From NCBI GenBank assembly GCA_021151695.1, contig JAGKWU010000007.1:124001-188000 (forward strand): a DNA stretch of 64,000 nucleotides, given 5' to 3'. Each line of letters begins with the position of its first letter. Position 1 is the first letter of the stretch. Below are positions 28,858 to 36,858 of the stretch, in pieces. The stretch comes from Cellvibrionaceae bacterium (GTDB lineage: Bacteria > Pseudomonadota > Gammaproteobacteria > Pseudomonadales > Cellvibrionaceae). The position numbers and the translations under genes were made by a program. Below the pieces are notes generated by a model. That model did no database searches, had not been told where the DNA came from, and saw only the letters and a list, made by a program, of their open reading frames with translations.

Positions 28858-29490
28858 ATGAATACAAACCGCCCTCCCATTTTATACAGTTTTCGCCGCT
28901 GTCCTTACGCCATGCGCGCACGCATGGCTATCCACGCAGCAGATATTCAGGTTGAACACATAGAGGTTTCATTAAAAGCCAAGCCGCAAAGCTTGCTGGA
29001 TTATTCACCCAAAGGCACAGTGCCTGTTGTGGTAACCGCTGATGGGAAAGTTATCGAGCAGAGCCGCGATATTATGCGCTGGGCGCTGGAGCAATCTGAT
29101 CCTGACAATTGGCTGTTGAAACCGGATGAGATGAAGCAGCAGGAAACGATCCTGCTAGTTGACATTTGTGACAATGATTTCAAACCCTTGCTGGATCGCT
29201 ATAAATATCACGACCGTTATCCAGAGCAATCGCAACTTGAGTACCGCCAACACGCGGAGTTTTTCCTGCAGCAGTTAGAACAACGCTTAAGCGTAAACCA
29301 TTTTTTAATGGACGAAAAAATGCGCTTTGCCGATGTGGCCATCTTCCCTTTTATTCGCCAATTTGCCGGTGTTGATAGTGAATGGTTTAATCAAAACCCT
29401 TATCAAAAATTACGCAACTGGCTGCAGACCTGTACGAGTAGCGCCCTGTTCGCTGCGATTATGAGCAAGCCAACAACCACGCCTTCGTAG
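28858..29490 (+). CDS. Glutathione S-transferase family protein
   Basis: The product has 210 aa. The N-terminal thioredoxin-like domain starts ILYSFRRCPYAMRARMAI, with the Cys-Pro-Tyr-Ala active-site loop and the conserved GTVPVV cis-Pro segment at about residues 56-61; EQSRDIMRWAL contacts glutathione in relatives. The C-terminal helical domain has the N-capping RFADVAIFPFIRQFA motif. The enzyme would conjugate or reduce with glutathione in the cytoplasm. It is third in the run 27315-30322, with 17 bp to the previous gene. Confidence 0.88.
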   Translation: MNTNRPPILYSFRRCPYAMRARMAIHAADIQVEHIEVSLKAKPQSLLDYSPKGTVPVVVTADGKVIEQSRDIMRWALEQSDPDNWLLKPDEMKQQETILLVDICDNDFKPLLDRYKYHDRYPEQSQLEYRQHAEFFLQQLEQRLSVNHFLMDEKMRFADVAIFPFIRQFAGVDSEWFNQNPYQKLRNWLQTCTSSALFAAIMSKPTTTPS

Positions 29491-29557
29491 CGATATTCCA
29501 ATCCTGCCCTCGTGTTCAGGTACAATAGGCATTTGCATAACCAACGCTGAGGCCAGC

Positions 29558-30322
29558 ATGTCATCCAACGCTTTGTACACTGACTTATCGGGCTATTACG
29601 ACCTGATGTGCGCTGATATTGATTATCGCGAGCAAAGCGAATTTGTGCGCAGGATTCACCAATTGTTTGGTAACCAGGGCAAGCGCTACCTCGACCTCGC
29701 CTGTGGCACCGGCCCCCATGTACGTTATTTTATGGATTTTGGGTACAGCGCAAGTGGATTGGATATCAACCAACCCATGCTCGATTTGGCCCAGTTGCGC
29801 TGCCCGGAAGCCATATTTTCAAATCAGGATATGGGCGGCTTTTCTGTTGAAGAACCCGTCGATCTGATTACCTGCTTTCTCTATTCCATTCACTACAACA
29901 ATGACATTGCAAAGCTAAAGAGTTGCATTGCCAGCGCTCACGCCGCACTCGGCCCAGGCGGTGTATTTTGTTTTAACGCGGTGGATAAAAGCAAAATTGA
30001 TAATGGTGATGGCATTAAGCGAACACTCGAACACCAAGGCAGCTTACTGACGTTTCAATCCGGCTGGCGCTATAACGGTGAGGGTGATCGACAATTCTTG
30101 AATGTAAAAATTGAAAAACAGACAGGTGAGCATACCGAGCTGTGGCAAGATGAACATCCGATGGTAGCCATTAGCTTCCAACAATTGAAGGAACTACTGC
30201 AGCCCTATTTTGAAGTGCATATTTTTGAACATACTTACGACAAAATTATTCCCCGGAATGAATCTTCTGGTAATGCCATTTTTGTTGGAATAAAGCCGGA
30301 GAACCAGCCTCCGGCTGCCTAA
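29558..30322 (+). CDS. Class I SAM-dependent methyltransferase
   Basis: The product has 254 aa. SAM-binding motif I is RYLDLACGTGPHVRYF (about residues 46-61), the acidic residue after beta-2 is in GLDIN, and motif III/IV are near VDLITCFLYSIHY. These define the Rossmann-fold methyltransferase superfamily. The substrate is unknown; the pattern is that of small-molecule methylases of the UbiE/BioC-like broad group. It ends the run of four genes, 67 bp after the GST gene, and converges on tpm. Confidence 0.87.
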   Translation: MSSNALYTDLSGYYDLMCADIDYREQSEFVRRIHQLFGNQGKRYLDLACGTGPHVRYFMDFGYSASGLDINQPMLDLAQLRCPEAIFSNQDMGGFSVEEPVDLITCFLYSIHYNNDIAKLKSCIASAHAALGPGGVFCFNAVDKSKIDNGDGIKRTLEHQGSLLTFQSGWRYNGEGDRQFLNVKIEKQTGEHTELWQDEHPMVAISFQQLKELLQPYFEVHIFEHTYDKIIPRNESSGNAIFVGIKPENQPPAA

Positions 30323-30332
30323 CATCAAACGG

Positions 30333-30971
30333 CTAAACCTGCTGCAAAAGCCAAATAGTCTCGTCGGCAGCGACTAAACCTTTTAATCCACCTTCCACTT
30401 TCGCCGTTGCCAATGAGTGGAGCTTATAGGTGTTTTTATAATGTCGCTCCAGCTCCGCCGAGGTAATTGAAAACGGCGGCCCCTCCATCAGCGACTGATC
30501 GTATTCAAAGGTAATAACGAGCTGCGGTGCAGCCTCGGTAATTTTAATCAGGTGAGCTGTATATTGCTCTCGCATAGCGGGCGGCAATGCAACCAGCGCG
30601 GCGCGATCATAAATGGCATCTACATGACCGAGTAAGGCTTGCCCCAGATTAAAAATATCGCCAATAAAAATATCCAGATCTCTTGTTTGGCAAAGAACCA
30701 GATCGCCCCTGCGGGATGTTTGCGGTTCAACGCCCAATTCAGCAAATAATTCAGTTACTGCCAGTTCGCTAAGCTCAGCGCCCACCACTTGATAACCTTG
30801 CGCAAGCAGCCAGGCTATATCGCGGGTTTTACCACACAGGGGCACAAAAATACGACTGCCCTTTGGTAGATTCAGTGCAGAAAAATGAGCCTTGAGAAAA
30901 GCATTGGTTTCACCCTCATGAAAGGCTATGTCTTTTCGCTGCCATTTTTGATACCAGTAATTTGCTTCCAC
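30333..30971 (-). CDS. tpm: Thiopurine S-methyltransferase
   Basis: The product has 212 aa, near the usual length of bacterial TPMT. The start MEANYWYQKWQRKDIAFHEG carries the family's W..RW/K...FH pattern that closes over the active site. SAM motif I is RIFVPLCGKTRDIAWLLAQG, and IYDRAALVALPPAMREQY is the diagnostic TPMT segment. The enzyme methylates sulfur in thiopurines, and in bacteria also selenium and tellurium oxyanions. It is transcribed away from a MerR regulator; a palindrome sits between them (31045-31062), which suggests control by that regulator. Confidence 0.93.
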   Translation of the reverse strand: MEANYWYQKWQRKDIAFHEGETNAFLKAHFSALNLPKGSRIFVPLCGKTRDIAWLLAQGYQVVGAELSELAVTELFAELGVEPQTSRRGDLVLCQTRDLDIFIGDIFNLGQALLGHVDAIYDRAALVALPPAMREQYTAHLIKITEAAPQLVITFEYDQSLMEGPPFSITSAELERHYKNTYKLHSLATAKVEGGLKGLVAADETIWLLQQV

Positions 30972-31044
30972 AGTTCACTCCCACTTTCGACCAGACCTTA
31001 AGGATACCGGATTGCTCCGGCAAATTCGCAAGGCTAAGATACAA

Positions 31045-31062
31045 CTTAAAGTCGACTTTAGG
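31045..31062. promoter_or_regulatory. MerR-type operator between tpm and its divergent regulator
   Basis: TTAAAGTCGACTTTA is a near-perfect palindrome centred at 31053/31054, with flanking C and G also matching. It lies 25 bp before the MerR gene and 74 bp before tpm. MerR-family operators are dyads of this size in promoter spacers. Confidence 0.6.
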
Positions 31063-31086
31063 TCAATAGCTATTTATGGAGTTCTT

Positions 31087-31494
31087 ATGGATATAGCCGA
31101 ACTGGCAAAAACCTCTGGCCTGCCCGCGTCAACCCTGCGGTTTTATGAAGATAAGGGTCTGATTACTTCCATCGGCCGCCATGGATTGAAACGTTTATAC
31201 GCAGAATCCGTAACGCAGCGCATAGCCTTTATCTCCCTTGCTCGAACGGCCGGTTTTTCGCTGGATGAAGTTGCCGAAATGCTGAGCGAGGGTGAAATAT
31301 CCATTGATAGAGATTTATTGGTTCGTAAGGCCAATGAACTGGATGAAAAAATAAAAGAGCTGACCGCCATGCGTGATGGCTTGCGTCACGCTGCCGATTG
31401 CAAAGCAAGCAGTCATTTTGAATGCCCGAAATTTTTGCGATTACTACGCATTGCAGGAACCAATCGCTTCCGCCCATCGGGAAAAATAGAATAA
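31087..31494 (+). CDS. MerR-family transcriptional regulator
   Basis: The product has 135 aa from ATG 31087 with GGAG upstream; the longer frame from 31012 reads through the operator and is rejected. The N-terminal winged helix (MDIAELAKTSGLPASTLRFY and EDKGLI) is the MerR DNA-binding domain. A dimerisation helix (about 78-108) follows, then a C-terminal segment with two Cys (DCKASSHFECPKF) that could bind metal or sense thiol-reactive compounds. It probably represses or activates its own gene and tpm through the palindrome between them. Confidence 0.85.
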   Translation: MDIAELAKTSGLPASTLRFYEDKGLITSIGRHGLKRLYAESVTQRIAFISLARTAGFSLDEVAEMLSEGEISIDRDLLVRKANELDEKIKELTAMRDGLRHAADCKASSHFECPKFLRLLRIAGTNRFRPSGKIE

Positions 31495-31559
31495 GGTTTC
31501 AACATAAAGCCCACTCCACTCTCGCGAACCGGGCTTTAATCAGGCCAAACATTCCGACA

Positions 31560-32828
31560 TTAATCAAACAGTGACAGGTTAATGGAGTTTGCCATTACCT
31601 CATAACCTGTATCGTTTGGGTGTATGCCATCATCGCTCACATAAGCAGCCAGGATTTTTGTGGGATTAGCAGGGTCGCGCATAGCTACATCAAAATCTAT
31701 CACTGCATCATAGGCCCCACCGGTGCGAATCCAGCGATTAACATCTTGCCGTTTAGCTTCATTTTCTGGTGTGAATACACCCGGAAAAGTATTGGCACCA
31801 AAAGGCATAATGGTCGCACCATAAATTTTTAGTCCCTGGGCGTGAGAGCGCTCAATCACTTGTTTTAGCCCCTGAATAATGTCTCCAGAGGTAAGCGTTT
31901 GATCAGGCATGCCAAAAGCGTTGGGCAAAATAATATCAACTAACCCAAGTGCATTGATGACATAAGCCCTGCCAGTTACCGCCAATACATCGCGATCAAA
32001 ACGCGACGCGCCGTTGGGGCCACAAAAATCAAACAGCAAGCGGCCACAACCGATTCCCTGATTCACTATGCCAAGTTGTGGGCGACTGTAACGCCCGTTC
32101 AAACGCTCGGACAGAAAATCCGACCAGCGATGGTTAGCATCGGTGGTTGAGCGAAAACCTTCGGTAATCGAATCACCCAGAATTGCCACTGAATTCACAC
32201 GTCCCAAAATGGCGGGCACAGCAACATCCACCGACGTTAAAAAATAGCGCGACACAGATGTTTCACTGGTTGGAAAATTTGCCGTTGCGGTGAAATCACC
32301 CGCACCAGAAATATACGCCGTTTGGCTATTGGAATCATGATAAGTCACAGGCCCGGTGTTATTCGGCACATACAAACTTATGGTTAAATCCGAACGCGAC
32401 AACACGGGTAAATCAACAGGATCACTTAGGGCTGCGGCGCCAGATGGAATGTTTATCGCAGGCAAACCACCAAATTTTAACGTGCGATCTGATCCAGAAA
32501 CTATGGTCGCTCCGCTTCCTGCCAAGGCGACATGTGCAGCACCTATTCGCAGCGGCTGACTCCCGAACTCATTGGAAAAGCGCACCCTTACCCGCGAGCC
32601 ACCGGCACTGATATGAACAATTTGCCGAATGGTTTGATTTTCAAAACTGCGTGCTGGCTGCCCCGCCGACGTAGCAGCCATAGGCGGTGCGCCCCAGGTT
32701 GCTACCCAATTATCCAGCGATTTTCGCGAGATATCTGCCGAGTTACTCGCATCCAGCGCATAGCTGAAAGCGGAGCAGCTTAACAATATCATTCCGAAAG
32801 ACCGTACTAACAAAGTTGAGAGTTTCAT
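31560..32828 (-). CDS. Secreted SGNH/GDSL-type hydrolase
   Basis: The product has 422 aa with a signal peptide (to about residue 25). An N-terminal beta domain (50-190, around RVRVRFSNEFGSQPLRIGAA) precedes the SGNH catalytic domain. The catalytic blocks are VAILGDSITEGF (Ser of block I), a Gly in block II near GIGCGRL, and DDGIHPNDTGY (Asp and His of block V). Members hydrolyse esters of carbohydrates or lipids. In a plant-polysaccharide degrader a carbohydrate esterase is plausible; the exact substrate is unknown. No partner gene is adjacent. Confidence 0.88.
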   Translation of the reverse strand: MKLSTLLVRSFGMILLSCSAFSYALDASNSADISRKSLDNWVATWGAPPMAATSAGQPARSFENQTIRQIVHISAGGSRVRVRFSNEFGSQPLRIGAAHVALAGSGATIVSGSDRTLKFGGLPAINIPSGAAALSDPVDLPVLSRSDLTISLYVPNNTGPVTYHDSNSQTAYISGAGDFTATANFPTSETSVSRYFLTSVDVAVPAILGRVNSVAILGDSITEGFRSTTDANHRWSDFLSERLNGRYSRPQLGIVNQGIGCGRLLFDFCGPNGASRFDRDVLAVTGRAYVINALGLVDIILPNAFGMPDQTLTSGDIIQGLKQVIERSHAQGLKIYGATIMPFGANTFPGVFTPENEAKRQDVNRWIRTGGAYDAVIDFDVAMRDPANPTKILAAYVSDDGIHPNDTGYEVMANSINLSLFD

Positions 32829-33211
32829 TTTTTTCGCTCCTGAATTGTGTCAAAAAATTTTCATGCCTGTACCCATACTTGCGCCCATGACAAATGATTG
32901 CCGTTTGGAATTTTCCGGTGAAGGCGAGCAACATTGACTCGCCCAATAAGAGGCTAGTGATTAGCACACAGGAGGGTCAATCGCGGCTGGATGACACAGA
33001 AGTCAACTTAAGACTTCTTAACAAGACTTCATGAAGAGAAATTTCACACGACAAGGTAATGTGAAAAATGGGATGGAAAAACAATCAGTATTAAAACCTT
33101 TGCACTTATCAAGATTAACAATCGATGCGAGATTCTTGCATATTCTTTGCACCTTCCCTGCCTAGCAGGGACCTTTATTCCTCCTTTCCTATAAAAATGT
33201 GGAGCTAACAA
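32829..33211. other. Intergenic region
   Basis: It lies between the SGNH hydrolase start and a small plus-strand ORF. AT-rich promoter-like sequence is present (33100-33200). I saw no gene, repeat or strong hairpin. Confidence 0.4.
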
Positions 33212-33310
33212 TGCAGGTTTTTCTCTATTCCAAACAAACTTCTACGATTTGCAGAATAACGTTATCTTTATTATTAGTCCTGTCCCCGTGCAATTGCCTT
33301 GGTTATTAAT
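33212..33310 (+). CDS. Possible short secreted peptide (32 aa)
   Basis: ATG at 33212 follows TGGAGCTAACA, a good Shine-Dalgarno. The product (MQVFLYSKQTSTICRITLSL and 12 more) has one hydrophobic segment and a Cys-containing end (SPCNCLGY), resembling a signal peptide or small lipoprotein. It could be a leader peptide or the start of a decayed gene. The following 190 bp have no better frame. Confidence 0.3.
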
Positions 33311-33501
33311 GCTGCGACTCAAGCTTCCTTATCACTTTATTAAAAACACCTTGGCACGCTCCTCTTCTGCGCTGCAAGTTATTGGTTATACCAACGTATT
33401 GCATTATCCAACCTTGAGACCGGGAGGGACTTGCCCCTAAAATGCCGGCTGCTATTGTTCCCCATATCAGCCGCTGCAACCCCAGTCCCATAGGAAAGAT
33501 T

Positions 33502-33945
33502 ATGAAACGCCCATTTATTGCACTGACCAGCTTTTTAGTGGCCTCAAGCCTGTTAGCAACAAACACCTGCCTCGCCAAACCAACTCCCTTTACTGGCACC
33601 GACTACAGTGGTGTTTACGATTGCAGCGGTATGGATGACCACGAGGGAAAATACACCGGTGTCGTTACCCTCGAACTTATCAAATCCCAAAGCACAGCCA
33701 ATTACGGGGCTTACACATTCAAACTCGAAGTCCCCGGTTTCGGAAGCTATCCGGGGCAAGCGGCCGCCACAGGGAATAGCATGGGCATTTATTTCGCACT
33801 GACAGACCCGAAACCAAAAGACTTTGGTACAGGCATAGCGACCTTTACCAAAAACACGCTGGGAAAATGGAGATTCGAAAAATATTATTACGAGCCTGAA
33901 TTTAAGGGCGGCAACTTTGGTATCGAAACCTGCACCATGCGTTAA
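33502..33945 (+). CDS. Small secreted hypothetical protein (147 aa)
   Basis: ATG at 33502 follows AGGAAAG. A signal peptide ends near TCLA (residue 25). The mature part (YSGVYDCSGMDDHEGKYTGV...) is a beta-rich domain with two Cys (DCSG, ETCT) that may pair. The pattern of a Cys after GVYDC and repeating beta strands is seen in lipocalin-like periplasmic proteins of unknown function. No lipobox is present. It stands alone between short non-coding stretches. Confidence 0.65.
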   Translation: MKRPFIALTSFLVASSLLATNTCLAKPTPFTGTDYSGVYDCSGMDDHEGKYTGVVTLELIKSQSTANYGAYTFKLEVPGFGSYPGQAAATGNSMGIYFALTDPKPKDFGTGIATFTKNTLGKWRFEKYYYEPEFKGGNFGIETCTMR

Positions 33946-34174
33946 TATCGCCCGCTCTCTCACCTATAACGCTCTGTACAAGAGTGATTTTCCCAATCGT
34001 GTAATAAGCACGGGCATAAAGCAGACTTTTTGTGCCTGATTGATCTAACCGACGACACCAAAAAATGTGTTTAGGTGACGTTTCTTAGGGTAAAATCAGC
34101 GCCGGCTGTGGTACGCCATAGCCGGCAGAAAAACAAGGAACCTGACTGATTTACCCACTATTGAAGACCTCATT

Positions 34175-35908
34175 ATGGATAGAGAACGGATATTACAGGA
34201 GCTCAAAAAAGGGGCTCAATCCTGGAACAATTGGCGAAAGATTAACAACAGGTGCGCACTTAACCTGGATAGCCTTGAGCTGATTTATTTTAATTTTGAC
34301 GATTACGATCTTTCAAAAGTCTCGCTACGTGGCTCGCGGATCAGCCACTCCAGTTTTAAACATGCTGATTTAATTTCAGCCGACCTGAGTGAGTCTTCTC
34401 TTGTTTACAATGACTTCTCCCACGCGAAGTTAATTGCCACACAATTTAAAAACAGTGACCTGAGTAACAGCGTTTTACACAATGCCAACTTGCTCACCGC
34501 AGGCGTTACAGGTGCAACACTGGAGAACATCGACTTTAGCGGCCTGGATATCAGTGGCCTGACGCTCAAAAATATTTCCCTCGCCGGTAGCAATCTTTCC
34601 CACCAGAAATTAGCACGTATTGATTTCAGCAACTCCAATTTGGTCAACGCCAATTTTACCGCTACTGATTTAACCGGAGCCGTTTTTACCGGAGCAAAAC
34701 TCGCGGGCGCAATGTTTAAGCAGGCGCAGCTCAACAGCGCTAACTTTAAAAGCGCCGACGTTACGGGTGTGGATTTTCGCGGGCAGGATTTAAGCCGCAC
34801 CAATTTTACCGCAGCGACTATGGCGAAAAGTGATCTGCGCGAAGCCAAACTGTGCAAAGCCAAGTTGCTTAACAGTGATATCACCGGTGCCAGGCTTTGG
34901 AAAATAGTGACCAGCGGCTGGAACATTGCCAACATTAATTGCGAACATGCCTTTTGGGATAAAGCCGGCAAAGAAAAAACCAGCTACAGCCCCCATGAAT
35001 TCGAGCGAATTTTTGGTGAGTCCATCACCATTGAATTACGCTACCCCTATCGTCTTGCAGACCATGAATTAGCCACCCTGCCGATTTTTATCGAACATCT
35101 CTCCGCTGTCCATTGGGGAATTATCCTGCGACTAAAATCCATTAGCGATGTTGCCGGCGGTGCACTGGTGCAATTTGTGGTGGAAGAGACCGCAGGTTAT
35201 AGCCCCACCAAATTAAAAGCGGACTTACAGGATGAAGCAGACCGCATCCAGTTAGCTCAACTTATGCTGCGCACCAATACGCAACTTCATACTCAACTTA
35301 AAGAAAAAGTTGGGGCCATTCGCGAAGAGTTCTGGCCGCGCTTATTAGAACTTGCAGCAGACCACGAACGCGAGCAAGTGCGCAACCTCACTATTTTGTT
35401 TATGGATCTGAAAGGCTTTTCCAAATGGGCAGACGATGAGCTTTCTGAAAAGCTGTCATTGTTCCGCGGGCTGGTAAAACCCATTTTGAAAAAGTGGGGC
35501 GCGGGTCATCCCAATATGGAAGGCGATTCACTGCGCGCCACTTTTACCAACGCAACAGCAGGTCTCTCCTGTGCCTGCATGATTCGCAATGTATTGACAG
35601 CTGCGGGATTTGAATTGCGTATTGGATTAGAGCTCGGCGAAGTTGCGGTTGTGCATAATGAAGTCACAGATATTCCCGATCTCGAAGGTGTGGCTGTGAG
35701 CATGGCCGCGCGCCTGGAAGGCGCCGCTAACGCGGGCGAAGTATTGGTCAGCCATAAAATTCGTCACTATACAGAGCGCAGCAATTTATTCAGCTTTACG
35801 CCCAGAAGGGTTCCCCTGAAAAAATCCATTGGAAATCTCCAGCAAGGAGAACATGTGGAGTGTTTTGCGGTAACCACAATAGCCAGCCTGCAAGAGATGG
35901 CCGTCTGA
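34175..35908 (+). CDS. Pentapeptide-repeat / class III nucleotide cyclase fusion
   Basis: The product has 577 aa. Residues 40-245 are A(D/N)LXX-type pentapeptide repeats (for example ISADLSESSLVYNDFSHAKL), forming a right-handed quadrilateral helix. A linker of about 120 residues (around 270-390) recalls small globular domains with a coiled helix. The C-terminus (about 400-560) is a class III adenylate/guanylate cyclase homology domain. Both metal-binding Asp are present: Asp411 (LFMDLKGFS) and Asp451 (NMEGDSLRATF), 40 residues apart. It should make cAMP or cGMP in the cytoplasm. No membrane segment is seen. What the repeat domain senses is unknown. Confidence 0.85.
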   Translation: MDRERILQELKKGAQSWNNWRKINNRCALNLDSLELIYFNFDDYDLSKVSLRGSRISHSSFKHADLISADLSESSLVYNDFSHAKLIATQFKNSDLSNSVLHNANLLTAGVTGATLENIDFSGLDISGLTLKNISLAGSNLSHQKLARIDFSNSNLVNANFTATDLTGAVFTGAKLAGAMFKQAQLNSANFKSADVTGVDFRGQDLSRTNFTAATMAKSDLREAKLCKAKLLNSDITGARLWKIVTSGWNIANINCEHAFWDKAGKEKTSYSPHEFERIFGESITIELRYPYRLADHELATLPIFIEHLSAVHWGIILRLKSISDVAGGALVQFVVEETAGYSPTKLKADLQDEADRIQLAQLMLRTNTQLHTQLKEKVGAIREEFWPRLLELAADHEREQVRNLTILFMDLKGFSKWADDELSEKLSLFRGLVKPILKKWGAGHPNMEGDSLRATFTNATAGLSCACMIRNVLTAAGFELRIGLELGEVAVVHNEVTDIPDLEGVAVSMAARLEGAANAGEVLVSHKIRHYTERSNLFSFTPRRVPLKKSIGNLQQGEHVECFAVTTIASLQEMAV

Positions 35909-35996
35909 TTTTGGGGGCGGCAATTACACCACCAGGGAACCATACGCCCATTAAGATGCCTAGATAAGTGAATTCCAGCATAGAGGAGTAAATATC

Positions 35997-36422
35997 TTGA
36001 AGCTGCATTCACCTATCCCAAGCTCTCTGATATTGCCGTTAGGCTTGGCCTTCTTTACGAGCACGATTACAGGCTGCGATAAAAGTCGCCCATATCCTTC
36101 CCCCACCGCAAATGGGGAAGCAGCCAACATTTCCTATCCCGACGAATGGCCCACCGACCGTTTGATTGGCCAGTGGAATGGCCCTGAAGGCACCTTTCTG
36201 CGCATCGGCGGACAGTATGGGACATACATAGTCACTATCCAGAACCTTGATGGTCAGGGTCACTACAATGGCCGGGCGGTAGAGGGACAAATTCAGTTTG
36301 AACGCAACGGCGTGACCGAAACACTCCGCGCTACCAAAGGCGAGGAGACGGGAATGAAATGGCTGAGCGACAAAACCAATTGCCTGACAGTCCATACCGG
36401 TGAAGGTTATTGTAAGGATTAG
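35997..36422 (+). CDS. Small lipoprotein of unknown function (141 aa)
   Basis: The start is TTG at 35997 after GAGGAGTAAATATC; no ATG fits. The signal sequence ends TSTITGC, giving lipidation at Cys27. The mature part has a short disordered Pro-rich stretch, then a beta-rich domain (LIGQWNGPEGTFLRIGGQYG and onward) with two Cys near the end (TNCLTV, GYCKD) likely to pair. The ITGC lipobox and beta strands with WNGPEG suggest a small lipocalin/META-like fold, but the family is not recognised. It is separated from the cyclase gene by 88 bp. Confidence 0.65.
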   Translation: MKLHSPIPSSLILPLGLAFFTSTITGCDKSRPYPSPTANGEAANISYPDEWPTDRLIGQWNGPEGTFLRIGGQYGTYIVTIQNLDGQGHYNGRAVEGQIQFERNGVTETLRATKGEETGMKWLSDKTNCLTVHTGEGYCKD

Positions 36423-36544
36423 AACCTGTTGCCCGAGCCATTTGAATGAAATCGGCAATCCACCCTATAAAACACCGATGCGCCTGAATCCATTTTCTGC
36501 CAATCTGCATCCAAGACGATAACGCCCTATTTCAGGATACAAAA

Positions 36545-36739
36545 ATGCTAACGTTTATTTGCTGGTTACTCTTGTTTGTTGTCTGCTGGCCACTGGCGCT
36601 CCTGGCACTGGTGCTCTACCCCATCGTTTGGTTAATCACTTTGCCGTTCCGTTTGATTGGTATCACCTTCGCTGCTCTCTTCGCATTTTTATCCGCGCTA
36701 TTATTTTTGCCCGCTCGTGTGCTGGGGTACAAATCCTGA
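36545..36739 (+). CDS. Small membrane protein (64 aa)
   Basis: ATG at 36545 follows CAGGATACAAAA. Almost the whole protein is hydrophobic: one helix near residues 4-30 and a second near 36-57, separated by a LPFRLIG turn. It belongs to the general group of small integral membrane proteins found in proteobacteria; no function is known. It lies upstream of the DUF885 gene on the same strand, with 119 bp between. Confidence 0.6.
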   Translation: MLTFICWLLLFVVCWPLALLALVLYPIVWLITLPFRLIGITFAALFAFLSALLFLPARVLGYKS

Positions 36740-36858
36740 TCGGATAGCCTGATAGTCTCGAGGAAATTGCCTTGGTATTTGCTAATCGCTAAGATCAAGC
36801 ATTTTCCCCTAAGCTCTTCGAGACTAATCAAGTTCTTCGACATTTTTAAGGACAGTTC

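Noticed and set aside
33249..33440. Plus-strand frame of 63 codons
   Set aside because: It overlaps the better-started 32-codon frame, lacks a Shine-Dalgarno and does not look protein-like.
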